Below, in pieces: positions 44,851 through 53,944 of a stretch of 64,000 nt of DNA. The stretch is taken from NCBI RefSeq assembly GCF_023544865.1, contig NZ_JAMJFX010000002.1, positions 124,001 to 188,000 on the forward strand, in the 5' to 3' direction. The stretch is from Phaeovulum molybdatiresistens (GTDB lineage Bacteria > Pseudomonadota > Alphaproteobacteria > Rhodobacterales > Rhodobacteraceae). The notes beneath the pieces were generated by a model. The model was given only the letters and a program-made list of their open reading frames with translations, had not been told where the DNA came from and searched no databases. The position numbers and the translations under genes were made by a program. Position 1 is the first letter of the stretch. Every line of letters begins with the position of its first letter.

Positions 44851-47502
44851 TCAGAAGGCGGGTTTGGTCTGGCGGCGGCGCTGCATCATCACCACCAGCG
44901 CCAGCAAAAGCAGCGCGGGGATGTAGAACACCTGCTTGGGCATCCGGTCGGCAGGCGACAGCAGCCCCACCACCTCGACCCGGTCGGCGCCGTAGAAATC
45001 AAAGCCCGACAGTTGTTGCTGATAGGACGTGCCGAACATCGGTTCATCCATGAACAACCGATCGCCCTCGGGCAGCAGGAACAGGCCCGCCGCCTCGGCC
45101 CGGCCGGTGGCGGGTTCGGCCTCGGCCACGGTATGGACCAGCGTCAGCCGCGTTGGCGCGCCGGTGGTGAAGGACGGCCCCGCCACGACAAAGCGCACCC
45201 CCTCGCCGGGTTCGGCGTGATCGAAGGCCGCGGCCAGTTCGGTGGGGGGCAGTTCCTCAAACCGGGGCTGGATGCGGTCCAGCCAGAACCCCGGCACGAA
45301 CAGCGTGAAGGCCACCAGCAACAGCGCCGCGCTTTCCCACATCCGCGACGGGGCCAGGAAATAGCCCTGCGTGGCCGCCGCGAACAACAGCATCGCGAAT
45401 GTCGCCACGGCAAAGATGAAGACCGCCTGCGCGATGCCCGCCGCCGTGCCCAGATCGACGCCATACAGGATCAGCGTGGGGTTGTAGATGAACAGGAACG
45501 GCAGCGCGACGGTGCGCAGCGAATAGAAAAAGGCGGTAAAGCCCGTGCGGATCGGATCGCCCCCCGAAACGGCGGCGGCGGCGAAACTGGCCAGCCCGAC
45601 CGGCGGGGTCACATCGGCCATGATGCCAAAGTAGAAGACGAACAGATGCGCCGCGATCAGCGGTACGATCAGCCCTTCCTGCGCGCCAAGGCTGACCACG
45701 ACCGAGGCCATCAGCGAGGACACCACGATGTAATTCGCCGTGGTCGGCAGCCCCATCCCCAGGATCAACGAGAACACGCCCACCAGAAGCAGCATGATCA
45801 TCAGATTGCCGCCCGACAACAGCTCGACCAGGCCCGCCAGTTCGGTGCCGATCGGGGTTTTGGTGACCGTGGCCACGATGATGCCCGCCGCGGCCGTGGC
45901 CACGCCGATGCCGATCATGTTGCGCGCGCCTGCGATCATGCCTTCTGTGAAATCGCCGATGCCCGCGCGGGTGGCCGCCGCCACATCCTCGCCCCGGAAC
46001 AGCGCCTTCAGCGGGCGTTGGGTCAGGATGATGACCAGCATCACCGCCACCGCGTAAAAGGCCGATTTCGCGGGCGACTGCATCTCGATCATCAGGAACC
46101 AGACCAGCACCAGGATCGGCAGCAGGTAATGCAGGCCAGTGGGAAAGACCTCGGCCACGGTGGGCAGGGTGAATTTCTGCGCATTGGGATCATCCAGCGC
46201 CAGATCGGGCCGGCGCGCCGACAGCCGCACCGCCGCGACATAGGCAAGCGCGATCACCGCCAGCACCAGCGGATCGGCGATGCCGGGGGCCGCGGCGCGC
46301 AGGCCCTGCACCGCCCAGACCAGCGCCGTGAAGGCCAGCCCCGTGACCACGAACCCCACCGCGATCTTGAGAAACATCCGCGACAGGCTGGCCGCGGGCC
46401 CAAGTGCGGGCATGTCCTTCTTCAGCGCCTCAAGATGGACGATATAGACCAGCGCGATGTAGGAAATCACCGCCGGGATGAAGGCGTGCTTGATCACCTC
46501 GACATAGGAAATGCCGACGAATTCCACCATCAGGAAGGCCGCGGCCCCCATCACCGGCGGCATGATCTGACCATTGACCGACGAGGCGACCTCGACCGCG
46601 CCCGCTTTTTCGGATGAAAAGCCCACGCGCTTCATCAGCGGGATGGTGAAGGTGCCGGTGGTCACCACATTGGCGATCGACGACCCAGAGATCAGCCCCG
46701 TCATAGCCGAGCCCACAACCGCCGCCTTGGCCGGCCCGCCGCGCAGCGCGCCCAGACCCGCGAAGGCCAGCTGGATGAAGTAATTGCCCGCCCCCGCCTT
46801 GTCCAGGATCGCGCCGAACAGCACGAACAGGAACACAAAGGCCGTGGACACCCCCAGCGGGATGCCGAAAACCCCGGTCGTATCAAGCCATTGCGCATTG
46901 ATGATCGCGGTGAAGGACAGCCCCGCATGTTCGATGATGTCCGGGATCAGCCAGCCCGTGCCGACATAGGCATAGGCCAGGAAGATCGACCCCACCACCG
47001 TCAGCGCCGGCCCCAGCGCGCGGCGCGAGGCCTCCAGCAGCAGCACGATGCCGATGCTGCCCACGATCACCTGGCTCTGCGTCGGCAGGCCCGAGCGCGC
47101 CGTCATCGCCAGCTCGCGCGAGAAGAGAAAGACGTAAAACGCGCAGCCCGAGGCCGCCAGCGCCAGCACCCAATCGACCAGCGGCACCCGGCTGCGGGGC
47201 GAGGATTTCAGCGCCGGATACACCAGAAACGCCAGCAGCAGCGCAAAGGCCAGATGCACCGGCCGCGTCTGCGAGGAATTCAGAACCGCCAGATATTGCG
47301 CAAACCACAGCTGCGGCTGCGCGATCCAAAGCTGAAACACCGACCACAGAAAGGCCACCGCCGCGATCAGCAGTGCCACACCCCGGTTGTCGGGCGCGCG
47401 CCCGCCACTGTCGGTGCTGGCCACCAGATCCTGAAGTTCCGCCTCGGAAAAGGCGCGCCCGCCGCTTTGGCCGCCGGCCGCCCCATTCGGATCTGCGCTC
47501 AT
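44851..47502 (-). CDS. Fused TRAP transporter permease (TAXI type, DctQM with DUF3394)
   Basis: An 883-residue membrane protein in which the small and large TRAP subunits are one chain. About five N-terminal helices (DctQ-like) lead to the DctM part with GSAMTGLISGSSIANVVTTGTFTIPLMKR and SLILGMGLPTTANYIVVSSL. A long soluble segment near residues 730-860 (FWLDRIQPRFEEL...) matches the DUF3394 region of this group. AGGGGAA precedes the ATG at 47502. It imports solute with a Na+ or H+ gradient together with the TAXI binding protein upstream. Confidence 0.93.
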   Translation of the reverse strand: MSADPNGAAGGQSGGRAFSEAELQDLVASTDSGGRAPDNRGVALLIAAVAFLWSVFQLWIAQPQLWFAQYLAVLNSSQTRPVHLAFALLLAFLVYPALKSSPRSRVPLVDWVLALAASGCAFYVFLFSRELAMTARSGLPTQSQVIVGSIGIVLLLEASRRALGPALTVVGSIFLAYAYVGTGWLIPDIIEHAGLSFTAIINAQWLDTTGVFGIPLGVSTAFVFLFVLFGAILDKAGAGNYFIQLAFAGLGALRGGPAKAAVVGSAMTGLISGSSIANVVTTGTFTIPLMKRVGFSSEKAGAVEVASSVNGQIMPPVMGAAAFLMVEFVGISYVEVIKHAFIPAVISYIALVYIVHLEALKKDMPALGPAASLSRMFLKIAVGFVVTGLAFTALVWAVQGLRAAAPGIADPLVLAVIALAYVAAVRLSARRPDLALDDPNAQKFTLPTVAEVFPTGLHYLLPILVLVWFLMIEMQSPAKSAFYAVAVMLVIILTQRPLKALFRGEDVAAATRAGIGDFTEGMIAGARNMIGIGVATAAAGIIVATVTKTPIGTELAGLVELLSGGNLMIMLLLVGVFSLILGMGLPTTANYIVVSSLMASVVVSLGAQEGLIVPLIAAHLFVFYFGIMADVTPPVGLASFAAAAVSGGDPIRTGFTAFFYSLRTVALPFLFIYNPTLILYGVDLGTAAGIAQAVFIFAVATFAMLLFAAATQGYFLAPSRMWESAALLLVAFTLFVPGFWLDRIQPRFEELPPTELAAAFDHAEPGEGVRFVVAGPSFTTGAPTRLTLVHTVAEAEPATGRAEAAGLFLLPEGDRLFMDEPMFGTSYQQQLSGFDFYGADRVEVVGLLSPADRMPKQVFYIPALLLLALVVMMQRRRQTKPAF

Positions 47503-47542
47503 CGCGTTCCCCTGCCCTGATACCTGCCCCAATTACGCGGAT

Positions 47543-47570
47543 CGGGCCGCCACCCCGCGGCGGCGGCCCG
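47543..47570 (-). terminator. Intercistronic hairpin between TAXI binding protein and permease
   Basis: CGGGCCGCC and GGCGGCCCG form a 9-bp stem with a ten-base loop in the 76-base gap after the binding-protein stop codon. As with the livK hairpin, it should stabilise or uncouple the binding-protein message. Confidence 0.6.
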
Positions 47571-47578
47571 AAAGGTCA

Positions 47579-48541
47579 TCACTCGATCAGACCGGCTTCG
47601 CGGAAATACTTTTCCGCCCCCGGATGCAGCGGCGCGGACAGGCCGTCATTGGCCATTTCCTTGGGGTCAAGATTGGCAAAGGCCGGATGCAGGCCACGGA
47701 ACTGGTCCATATCCTCAAAGACCGCCTTGACCAGCGCATAGACCACATCTTCGGACACCTCGGCCGAGGTCACCAGCGTGGCGCCCACGCCGAAGGTCTG
47801 CACATCGGCATCGCTGCCGCGATACATGCCGCCCGGAATGGTCGCCTTGCGGTAATAAGGATGGTCGGCCACCAGCTTGTCGACCGCCTCACCCGCGACA
47901 TTGACCAGAACCGACTCGCAGGCCGTCGTCGCCTCCTGGATCGAGCCCGAGGGGTGGCCCACCGTGTAGACCATCGCGTCGATGTTGTTGTCGCACAGCG
48001 CCTGGCTTTGCTCACCGGCCTGCAGTTCGGACACCATCGCGAAATCCGACATCTGCCAGCCCATCTCGGTCATCAGCACTTCCATCGTGTCGCGCTGGCC
48101 CGACCCCGGGTTGCCGACATTGACGCGCTTGCCCTTCAGATCCTCGAAATTGGCGATCCCGGAATCGGCGCGGGCAACCACGGTGAAGGGCTCGGGGTGG
48201 ATCGAGAAGACCGAGCGCAGATCGGGATTGGCGCCCTGATCGGCAAAGTTGCCCTCGCCGGCATAGGCCTTGAACTGCACATCCGATTGCGCCACGCCGA
48301 ATTCCAGCTCGCCCGAGCGCACGGCGTTCACGTTATAGACCGACCCACCCGTCGATTCGACGCCGCAGCGGATGCCGTGGTCGGCCCGCGTGCGCGACAT
48401 CATCCGGCAGATCGCGCCCCCGGTCGGGTAATAGACGCCCGTCACGCCGCCCGTCCCGATCGAGATGAACTTTTCCTGCGCGAAAACCGGCGATGCGGCG
48501 ACCGACAGCGCCAGAACCGCACCGAATGTCTTGATGTTCAT
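47579..48541 (-). CDS. TAXI-family TRAP substrate-binding protein
   Basis: A 320-residue periplasmic protein with a Sec signal ([21 protein letters not shown]). [23 protein letters not shown] is the TAXI signature and [16 protein letters not shown] follows. Strong AGGAGAGG upstream of the ATG. First gene of a series TAXI protein, permease, USP, aminotransferase, BKACE. The reading frame is open far upstream, but only because of GC-rich antisense sequence. Ligand unknown. Confidence 0.94.
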   Translation of the reverse strand: MNIKTFGAVLALSVAASPVFAQEKFISIGTGGVTGVYYPTGGAICRMMSRTRADHGIRCGVESTGGSVYNVNAVRSGELEFGVAQSDVQFKAYAGEGNFADQGANPDLRSVFSIHPEPFTVVARADSGIANFEDLKGKRVNVGNPGSGQRDTMEVLMTEMGWQMSDFAMVSELQAGEQSQALCDNNIDAMVYTVGHPSGSIQEATTACESVLVNVAGEAVDKLVADHPYYRKATIPGGMYRGSDADVQTFGVGATLVTSAEVSEDVVYALVKAVFEDMDQFRGLHPAFANLDPKEMANDGLSAPLHPGAEKYFREAGLIE

Positions 48542-48562
48542 GAACCTCTCCTGAGTTGTATA

Positions 48563-48578
48563 TCCGTTTCTGAACGGA
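48563..48578. promoter_or_regulatory. Inverted repeat between TAXI operon and RpiR gene
   Basis: TCCGTT-TCTG-AACGGA sits in the 108-base divergent region, about 20 bases before the binding-protein start. It is the best candidate operator for the divergent RpiR-type regulator. Flanking bases extend the symmetry loosely. Confidence 0.4.
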
Positions 48579-48649
48579 CGATAACACATTTGTTTTATTT
48601 TTAAACCCGTGATAAAGCAAACGCATGCAATTACAGGCCCCTGCCCCAA

Positions 48650-49540
48650 ATGACGGCCCCAAATGACCGCATACGAATGACGGCCCCGCCCCCCAGCCTG
48701 CGCGACCGCCTGGCCCGTATCGCCGCCACCGGCACGCCGGCGCTGGCGCAACTGGCGGCCTGGGTGCTGGACCAGTCGTCCGAGGTCGCCTTCAGCTCGG
48801 TCCGGGGGTTGGCGGGCAAGGCGGGGGTCAATGCCAATACGGTGACGCGGCTGGCCAAGGAACTGGGCTATGACGGCTTTGACGCCTTGCGCGCCGATAT
48901 CCGCAAGGCGCTGGCGCAGCGCGCGCCCAGCTATGCCGCGCGCGCCCAGGCGCTGCGGTCGCGCACCAATACCGACATCTTCACCGAGATGCTGGACGCC
49001 AACCGCGCCAATGCCGATCTGTTGCAGGCGCCCGAGCTGCTGGAGACGCTGGAATCCTGCATCGACCCGCTGCTGGGCGCGCGCCGGGTGCATTCGGTGG
49101 GGGTGCGGTCGTGCTATGCGATCGCGCATTACTTTGCCTATGTCGGCAGCATGGCATTTGCCAATTTCCGGGAATCCCCCGCCCAACCCGGCGCGATCAT
49201 GGATCAGCTGTCGATGGCGGGCCCCGAGGATATCGTGATGGCGATCAGCTTTGCGCATTATTCCACCGAGGTGGTGCGCGCCTGCCAGATCGCGCGCGAT
49301 TGCGGGGCGCGGGTGCTGGCGCTGACCGACAGCCACCGATCGCCGCTTGCGGTGGGGGCGTGGAAGGTGGTGGCGCTGCCGATGGCGGGGCCGCAGCTGC
49401 TGCCCTCGCTGTCCACGGCCTTTTCCGTGGTCGAGATGCTGCTGTCGGGCATGGCCGCGCGGTCGCCCGATGCGGTGGCCAATGTCACCGCCTTTGAAGA
49501 CCGCATCACCCGCTATGGCGGCTATATCCGGCAGGGCTGA
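48650..49540 (+). CDS. MurR/RpiR-family regulator with SIS domain
   Basis: A 296-residue regulator: the N-terminal HTH_6 domain ([21 protein letters not shown]) and the C-terminal SIS domain, which binds phosphosugars in many members. In this branch the SIS ligand may be another metabolite. The ATG at 48650 lacks a ribosome site; an in-frame ATG nine codons later (48677) begins with the same MTAP and is an alternative. A short repeat (AATGACGGCCCC) surrounds both. It is divergent from the TAXI-TRAP operon and probably controls it. Confidence 0.85.
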   Translation: MTAPNDRIRMTAPPPSLRDRLARIAATGTPALAQLAAWVLDQSSEVAFSSVRGLAGKAGVNANTVTRLAKELGYDGFDALRADIRKALAQRAPSYAARAQALRSRTNTDIFTEMLDANRANADLLQAPELLETLESCIDPLLGARRVHSVGVRSCYAIAHYFAYVGSMAFANFRESPAQPGAIMDQLSMAGPEDIVMAISFAHYSTEVVRACQIARDCGARVLALTDSHRSPLAVGAWKVVALPMAGPQLLPSLSTAFSVVEMLLSGMAARSPDAVANVTAFEDRITRYGGYIRQG

Positions 49541-49587
49541 CCCCGCCGGACGCAAGGGCGCGCTCAGGCCACGGCTCAGGCCCCAGC

Positions 49588-51186
49588 TCAGGCCCTGGCA
49601 TCCTCCAGGATCATCCGCGCGGCCTTTTCCGCGATCATCAGCGTGGGCGAATTGGTGTTGCCCGAGGTGATCGTCGGCATGACCGAGGCATCGGCGATGC
49701 GCAGCCGGCCCAAGGCGCGCATCCGCAGCCGCGGGTCCACGACCGAACCCGCATCCGCGCCCATCCGGCAGGTGCCGACGGGATGGAAGATCGTCGTGCC
49801 GATATCGCCTGCGGCGCGGACCAGATCGTCATGGCTGTCATAGGCCGGGCCGGGGCGGTATTCCTGCGGGTTAAAGCGCGCGAAGGCGGGTTGGGCCACG
49901 ATCTGCCGGGTCAGGCGGATGGCGCGCACGGCCACATCGCGGTCGCCCTCGGTTGACAGGTAATTCGGCGCGATCGCGGGGGCGGCGCGAAAATCTGGGC
50001 TTTTCACATGGACCGAGCCGCGGCTTTCCGGGCGCAGGTTGCACACGCTGGCGGTCATCGCCGGGAAGGGATGGACCGGGTCGCCGAACTTGTCCAGGCT
50101 GACGGGCTGGACGTGATATTCCAGATCCGCGGTGTCCTTGTCGGGGCCCGATCGGGTAAAGATCCCCAGCTGGCTGGGCGCCATCGACATCGGGCCCGAC
50201 CGTTTCAGCAGATATTCCAGCCCGATCGCGGCCTTGCCCCACAGGCTGCTGGCCTTTTCGTTCAGCGTGGGCACGCCCTGCACCTTGTAGACCAGGCGCA
50301 GCTGCAGATGGTCTTGCAGGTTTTCCCCCAAAGCGGCCACCTCGACCTGCGGCGTGATGCCCGCCGATTGCAGCACATCGCCCCGTCCCACGCCCGACAG
50401 TTCCAGGATCTGGACCGACCCGATCGACCCCGCGCTGAGGATGGTTTCGCGCGCGGCGCGGGCCTCGGTCCGGCGGCCTTCGTGGTGGAAGACGACGCCC
50501 TGCACCTCGCCGTCCGCGATGATCAGCCGTTCGGCCTGCGCGCCGGTCAGCACGCGCAGATTGGGCCGCCCCATCGCCGGGCGCAGGAAGGCCTTGGCGG
50601 TGTTCCAACGCACGCCCGAGCGCTGGTTGACCTCGAAATAGCCCGCGCCCTCATTGTCGCCGGTGTTGAAATCGTCATTGCGCGGGATGCCGGCCTGCTC
50701 GGCGGCCTCCAGAAACGCGTCCAGCACCTGCCAGCGCACGCGCGCCCGTTCCACCCGCCATTCGCCCCCCGCCCCGTGCAGATCGCTGGCGCCAAGGTGG
50801 AAATCCTCTTGCGCGCGAAACAGCGGCAACACATCGTCCCAGCCCCAGCCGGTGCAGCCCATTTGCCGCCACTGATCGTAATCGCGCGCCTGCCCGCGCA
50901 TGTAGATCATGCCGTTGATCGACGAACACCCCCCCAGCACCCGCCCGCGCGGATACAAAAGCGACCGCCCGTTCAACCCCGGCTCGGCTTCGGTCCGATA
51001 ACGCCAATCGGTGCGCGGGTTGTCGATGCAGTAAAGATAGCCGACCGGGATGTGGATCCAGTGGTAATTGTCGCGGCCCCCCGCCTCCAGCAGCAGCACC
51101 CGGTTCTTCGGATCGGCCGACAGCCGGTTGGCCAGAACACAGCCCGCGCTGCCCGCACCGATCACGATGTAATCATACTGGTCCAT
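49588..51186 (-). CDS. GMC-family FAD-dependent alcohol/choline dehydrogenase
   Basis: A 532-residue GMC oxidoreductase. The FAD-binding Rossmann motif [15 protein letters not shown] is at the N-terminus, [18 protein letters not shown] is the GMC signature 1, and the active-site His lies in [13 protein letters not shown], followed by [14 protein letters not shown]. It oxidises an alcohol to an aldehyde; choline dehydrogenase is one possibility, but without betaine aldehyde dehydrogenase next to it the substrate is open. GGGGGA precedes the ATG at 51186. It is divergent from a LysR gene. Confidence 0.9.
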   Translation of the reverse strand: MDQYDYIVIGAGSAGCVLANRLSADPKNRVLLLEAGGRDNYHWIHIPVGYLYCIDNPRTDWRYRTEAEPGLNGRSLLYPRGRVLGGCSSINGMIYMRGQARDYDQWRQMGCTGWGWDDVLPLFRAQEDFHLGASDLHGAGGEWRVERARVRWQVLDAFLEAAEQAGIPRNDDFNTGDNEGAGYFEVNQRSGVRWNTAKAFLRPAMGRPNLRVLTGAQAERLIIADGEVQGVVFHHEGRRTEARAARETILSAGSIGSVQILELSGVGRGDVLQSAGITPQVEVAALGENLQDHLQLRLVYKVQGVPTLNEKASSLWGKAAIGLEYLLKRSGPMSMAPSQLGIFTRSGPDKDTADLEYHVQPVSLDKFGDPVHPFPAMTASVCNLRPESRGSVHVKSPDFRAAPAIAPNYLSTEGDRDVAVRAIRLTRQIVAQPAFARFNPQEYRPGPAYDSHDDLVRAAGDIGTTIFHPVGTCRMGADAGSVVDPRLRMRALGRLRIADASVMPTITSGNTNSPTLMIAEKAARMILEDARA

Positions 51187-51257
51187 GGTTCCCCCCACCC
51201 GCCGTCATCCACGCCTTTGACGCCAAAGGTTCCCCGGAATCCGCCTTTGACACAAGA

Positions 51258-51292
51258 GTTCAGACCGGATTAATTCCAGACAGGTTCTGAAC
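51258..51292. promoter_or_regulatory. Inverted repeat between GMC and LysR genes
   Basis: GTTCAGA (51258-51264) and TCTGAAC (51286-51292) are perfect inverted 7-mers 21 bases apart in the 124-base divergent region, with the smaller near-palindrome GGATTAATTCC inside. This fits a LysR-type tetramer binding region. Confidence 0.45.
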
Positions 51293-51310
51293 ATTTTTGA
51301 ACAGGCGCGG

Positions 51311-52243
51311 ATGGCGGATTTCGACTGGGACGATCTGCAGGTCTTTCTGGCCCTTGCGCGCGAGGGGCAGTTGTCGCGCGCCGCCCGCGTGCTGGGCAGT
51401 TCGCATGTGACGGTGTCGCGCCGGGTCGACCGGCTGGAAGGCGCGCTGAAGCTGCGGCTGTTTGAACGCAACCCGCGCGGCTATGTCCTGACCGGCGCGG
51501 GCCGGCGGCTGGTGGAAACCGCCGAACGGATGGAGGCCGAGGCCGCGCGGCTGGGCGCCGATCTGGCCGAGGCCGCCTTTGCCCAGGGCGGCACGCTGCG
51601 GCTGGCCGTGCCCGAGGGCTTTGGCAGTTTCTTCAGCCACGACATGCTGCCCGATTTCACCCGCCGCTTCCCGCGTATTTCACTGGAACTGATCACGCTG
51701 ACGCAGGTGCTGGCGCTGTCGCGGCGCGAGGCCGATATTTCGGTCACGCTGGATCCGGCCAAGGCCGGGCCCTACCGGTCCGAACGCATCGTCGATTACA
51801 GCCTGCACATCTATGGCGCGCGGTCCTATCTGGACGCCCGCCCCCCGATCGAGACGCGCGATGACCTGCGCGGGCAGACCTTCATCGGCTATATCCCCGA
51901 AATGATCTTTGCCCCCGGGCTGGATTACCTGGGCGAGGTTCATCCCGCGATCCGGCCCTGGATCAAAAGTTCCAGCATCTTCAACCAGCTGGCGGCGGCG
52001 CGTAACGGGCTGGGCCTGTGTGTTCTGCCCGATTACATCGCGCGCGACTGCGCCGATCTGCATCTGGTGCTGCCCGATCAGGTGGCCCTGACCCGCAGCT
52101 ACTGGCTGACCTGCCACCGCGACCTGCGCCAGATCCCGCGCGAACGCGCCGTGATCGCCTTTCTGACCGAGGCCCTGCGCGCCCGTGAAGGCCAGCTGCT
52201 GCGCCACAACCAGACGCTTCCCCCCGCCAGCGGCGCCGACTAA
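51311..52243 (+). CDS. LysR-family transcriptional regulator
   Basis: A 310-residue regulator with a winged HTH at the N-terminus (FDWDDLQVFLALAREGQLSRAARVLGSSHVTVSRRVDRLE) and a LysR substrate-binding domain. The tail after about residue 290 is polar. The divergent placement next to the GMC dehydrogenase gene and the palindromic site between them suggest it controls that gene and itself. Confidence 0.9.
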   Translation: MADFDWDDLQVFLALAREGQLSRAARVLGSSHVTVSRRVDRLEGALKLRLFERNPRGYVLTGAGRRLVETAERMEAEAARLGADLAEAAFAQGGTLRLAVPEGFGSFFSHDMLPDFTRRFPRISLELITLTQVLALSRREADISVTLDPAKAGPYRSERIVDYSLHIYGARSYLDARPPIETRDDLRGQTFIGYIPEMIFAPGLDYLGEVHPAIRPWIKSSSIFNQLAAARNGLGLCVLPDYIARDCADLHLVLPDQVALTRSYWLTCHRDLRQIPRERAVIAFLTEALRAREGQLLRHNQTLPPASGAD

Positions 52244-52275
52244 GCTGGCCCCGCAGACGACAGAAAGGACCGCCC

Positions 52276-53940
52276 ATGCAGGACCCGGAACTGAGCTTTC
52301 ATGGCGCGGCCCATTGCGTCACGGGGTCGTGCTTTCGCCTGAAGACGGCGGGCGGCACGGTGCTGATCGACTGCGGCCTGTTCCAGGGCGCCAAGACCGA
52401 AAAGGAACTGAACTACCGCCCCTTTCCCTTCCCCGCCTCGTCAATCGACGCGGTGATCCTCAGCCATGCGCATATCGACCATTCGGGGCTTTTGCCGAAA
52501 CTGGTGCGCGAGGCGTTTCGCGGCGCGATCCACGCCACCGAGGCCACGCGCGATCTGTGCTCGGTCATGCTGCCCGACAGCGCCCATATCCAGGAATTCG
52601 AGGTCGAACAGCTGAACCGGCGCAACCTGCGCCGCGGCCGCGCGCCCGTCAGCCCGATTTATACGGGCGAGGATGCCGAACGCTGCCTGGCGCTGTTTCA
52701 GCCGCAGGACTATGACCGGTGGTTCGCGGTGATCCCGGGGCTGCGGGCGCGGTTCTGGAACGCGGGCCACATGCTCGGGTCAAGCTCGGTCGAGGTGGAA
52801 ATCGCCCGTGACCCCGACCAGCCCCCCCTGCGGCTTTTGTTTTCCGCCGATATCGGCCCGGATTACAAATTGCTGCACCCCGATCCCGAGGGGCCCGCGG
52901 GCGTCGATTACCTGATCGTCGAAAGCACCTATGGCGATACCGACCGCGAGGATGCCACCGCCGCGCGCCGCCGCGCGGTGCTGTGCGAAGAGGTGCGCGC
53001 CGCGATGCATCCGCATGGCGCGCTGCTGATCCCGTCCTTCGCGGTGGAACGCGCGCAGGAACTGATCACCGATCTGGCGCAGCTGATGGCCGAAGGCGCG
53101 CTGCCGAAGATCCCCGTGCATGTGGATTCGCCGCTCGCCACCCGCGCCACGGCGATCTTTGCCCAGCACGCCGCCGATCTGGAAGGCGGCTCTGCCCTGA
53201 TACAGGCGCTGGAGGCGCGGCAGATCCACTTCACCGAGACGCTGGAACAAAGCAAGGCGCTGGACAACCTGCGCCATTTCCACATCGTCATCGCCGCCTC
53301 TGGCATGTGCGAGGCGGGCCGCATCCGCCACCGGCTGAAAAACTGGATCTGGCGCGATGAGGCGACGGTGCTGCTGTGCGGCTATCAGGCCACCGGCACG
53401 CTGGGGCGCATCATGCAAGATGGCGCGCGCGCCGTGCGCATTCAGGGCGAGGATTATGCCGTGCGCGCCCGCATCCGCGCGATCGACCTTTATTCGGGCC
53501 ATGCCGACGGGCCGGAACTGGCGGCCTGGGTGCGTGCGCGGCTGCCCGTCGCACATCAGGTCTTTCTGGTGCATGGCGAGCCCGAGGCGATTGATGGCAT
53601 GGCCGCGCGGCTGACGGGCATGATCGCGCCCGACCAGTTGCTGCAGCCTTCACTGGATGACAGCTTCAGGCTGACCGATGGCGGCGCGGTGCGGCTGGCC
53701 GGCGCCGCCCCGCCGCGCATCGACCCCGCCGATGTCGCGCGGCTGGATTGGCACAACGATGTGTCCGGCCTGATCCTGGACATCAACGCGGCACTTGCGG
53801 CCGAGCCCGATGAAAAGGCCCGCGCCGTTCTGATCCGCCGCCTGCGCCGCGCGATGGAGGCCGAGGGCGCCCCACCGCCCGGCAAGACGCACCGGCACGG
53901 TTCGCAGGCCCGCAAGGCGCGCCCCCGTCGGGGGCATTGA
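52276..53940 (+). CDS. MBL-fold/beta-CASP RNA-metabolising protein
   Basis: A 554-residue protein with HAHIDH at residues 64-69 and the beta-CASP insertion (SFAVERAQELI, HVDSPLATRATAIF, ASGMCEAGRIRHRL). Homologues act as exo- or endoribonucleases. A roughly 90-residue extension follows the core and ends in a basic tail (GKTHRHGSQARKARPRRGH) that could bind RNA. AGAAAGG precedes the ATG. The stop is four bases before the P-type ATPase start; this pair also occurs in anaerobic-stress clusters, an inference here. Confidence 0.88.
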   Translation: MQDPELSFHGAAHCVTGSCFRLKTAGGTVLIDCGLFQGAKTEKELNYRPFPFPASSIDAVILSHAHIDHSGLLPKLVREAFRGAIHATEATRDLCSVMLPDSAHIQEFEVEQLNRRNLRRGRAPVSPIYTGEDAERCLALFQPQDYDRWFAVIPGLRARFWNAGHMLGSSSVEVEIARDPDQPPLRLLFSADIGPDYKLLHPDPEGPAGVDYLIVESTYGDTDREDATAARRRAVLCEEVRAAMHPHGALLIPSFAVERAQELITDLAQLMAEGALPKIPVHVDSPLATRATAIFAQHAADLEGGSALIQALEARQIHFTETLEQSKALDNLRHFHIVIAASGMCEAGRIRHRLKNWIWRDEATVLLCGYQATGTLGRIMQDGARAVRIQGEDYAVRARIRAIDLYSGHADGPELAAWVRARLPVAHQVFLVHGEPEAIDGMAARLTGMIAPDQLLQPSLDDSFRLTDGGAVRLAGAAPPRIDPADVARLDWHNDVSGLILDINAALAAEPDEKARAVLIRRLRRAMEAEGAPPPGKTHRHGSQARKARPRRGH

Positions 53941-53944
53941 TCTG

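Noticed and set aside
45013..46617. 534-codon open frame on the plus strand opposite the TRAP permease
   Set aside because: Its product is His/Arg/Gln-rich low-complexity sequence without motifs; the minus strand encodes a clear transporter.
47579..49555. A 658-codon open frame that extends the TAXI binding protein upstream
   Set aside because: The true start at 48541 has a strong ribosome site and a signal peptide; the extension is antisense to the RpiR gene and reflects GC bias only.
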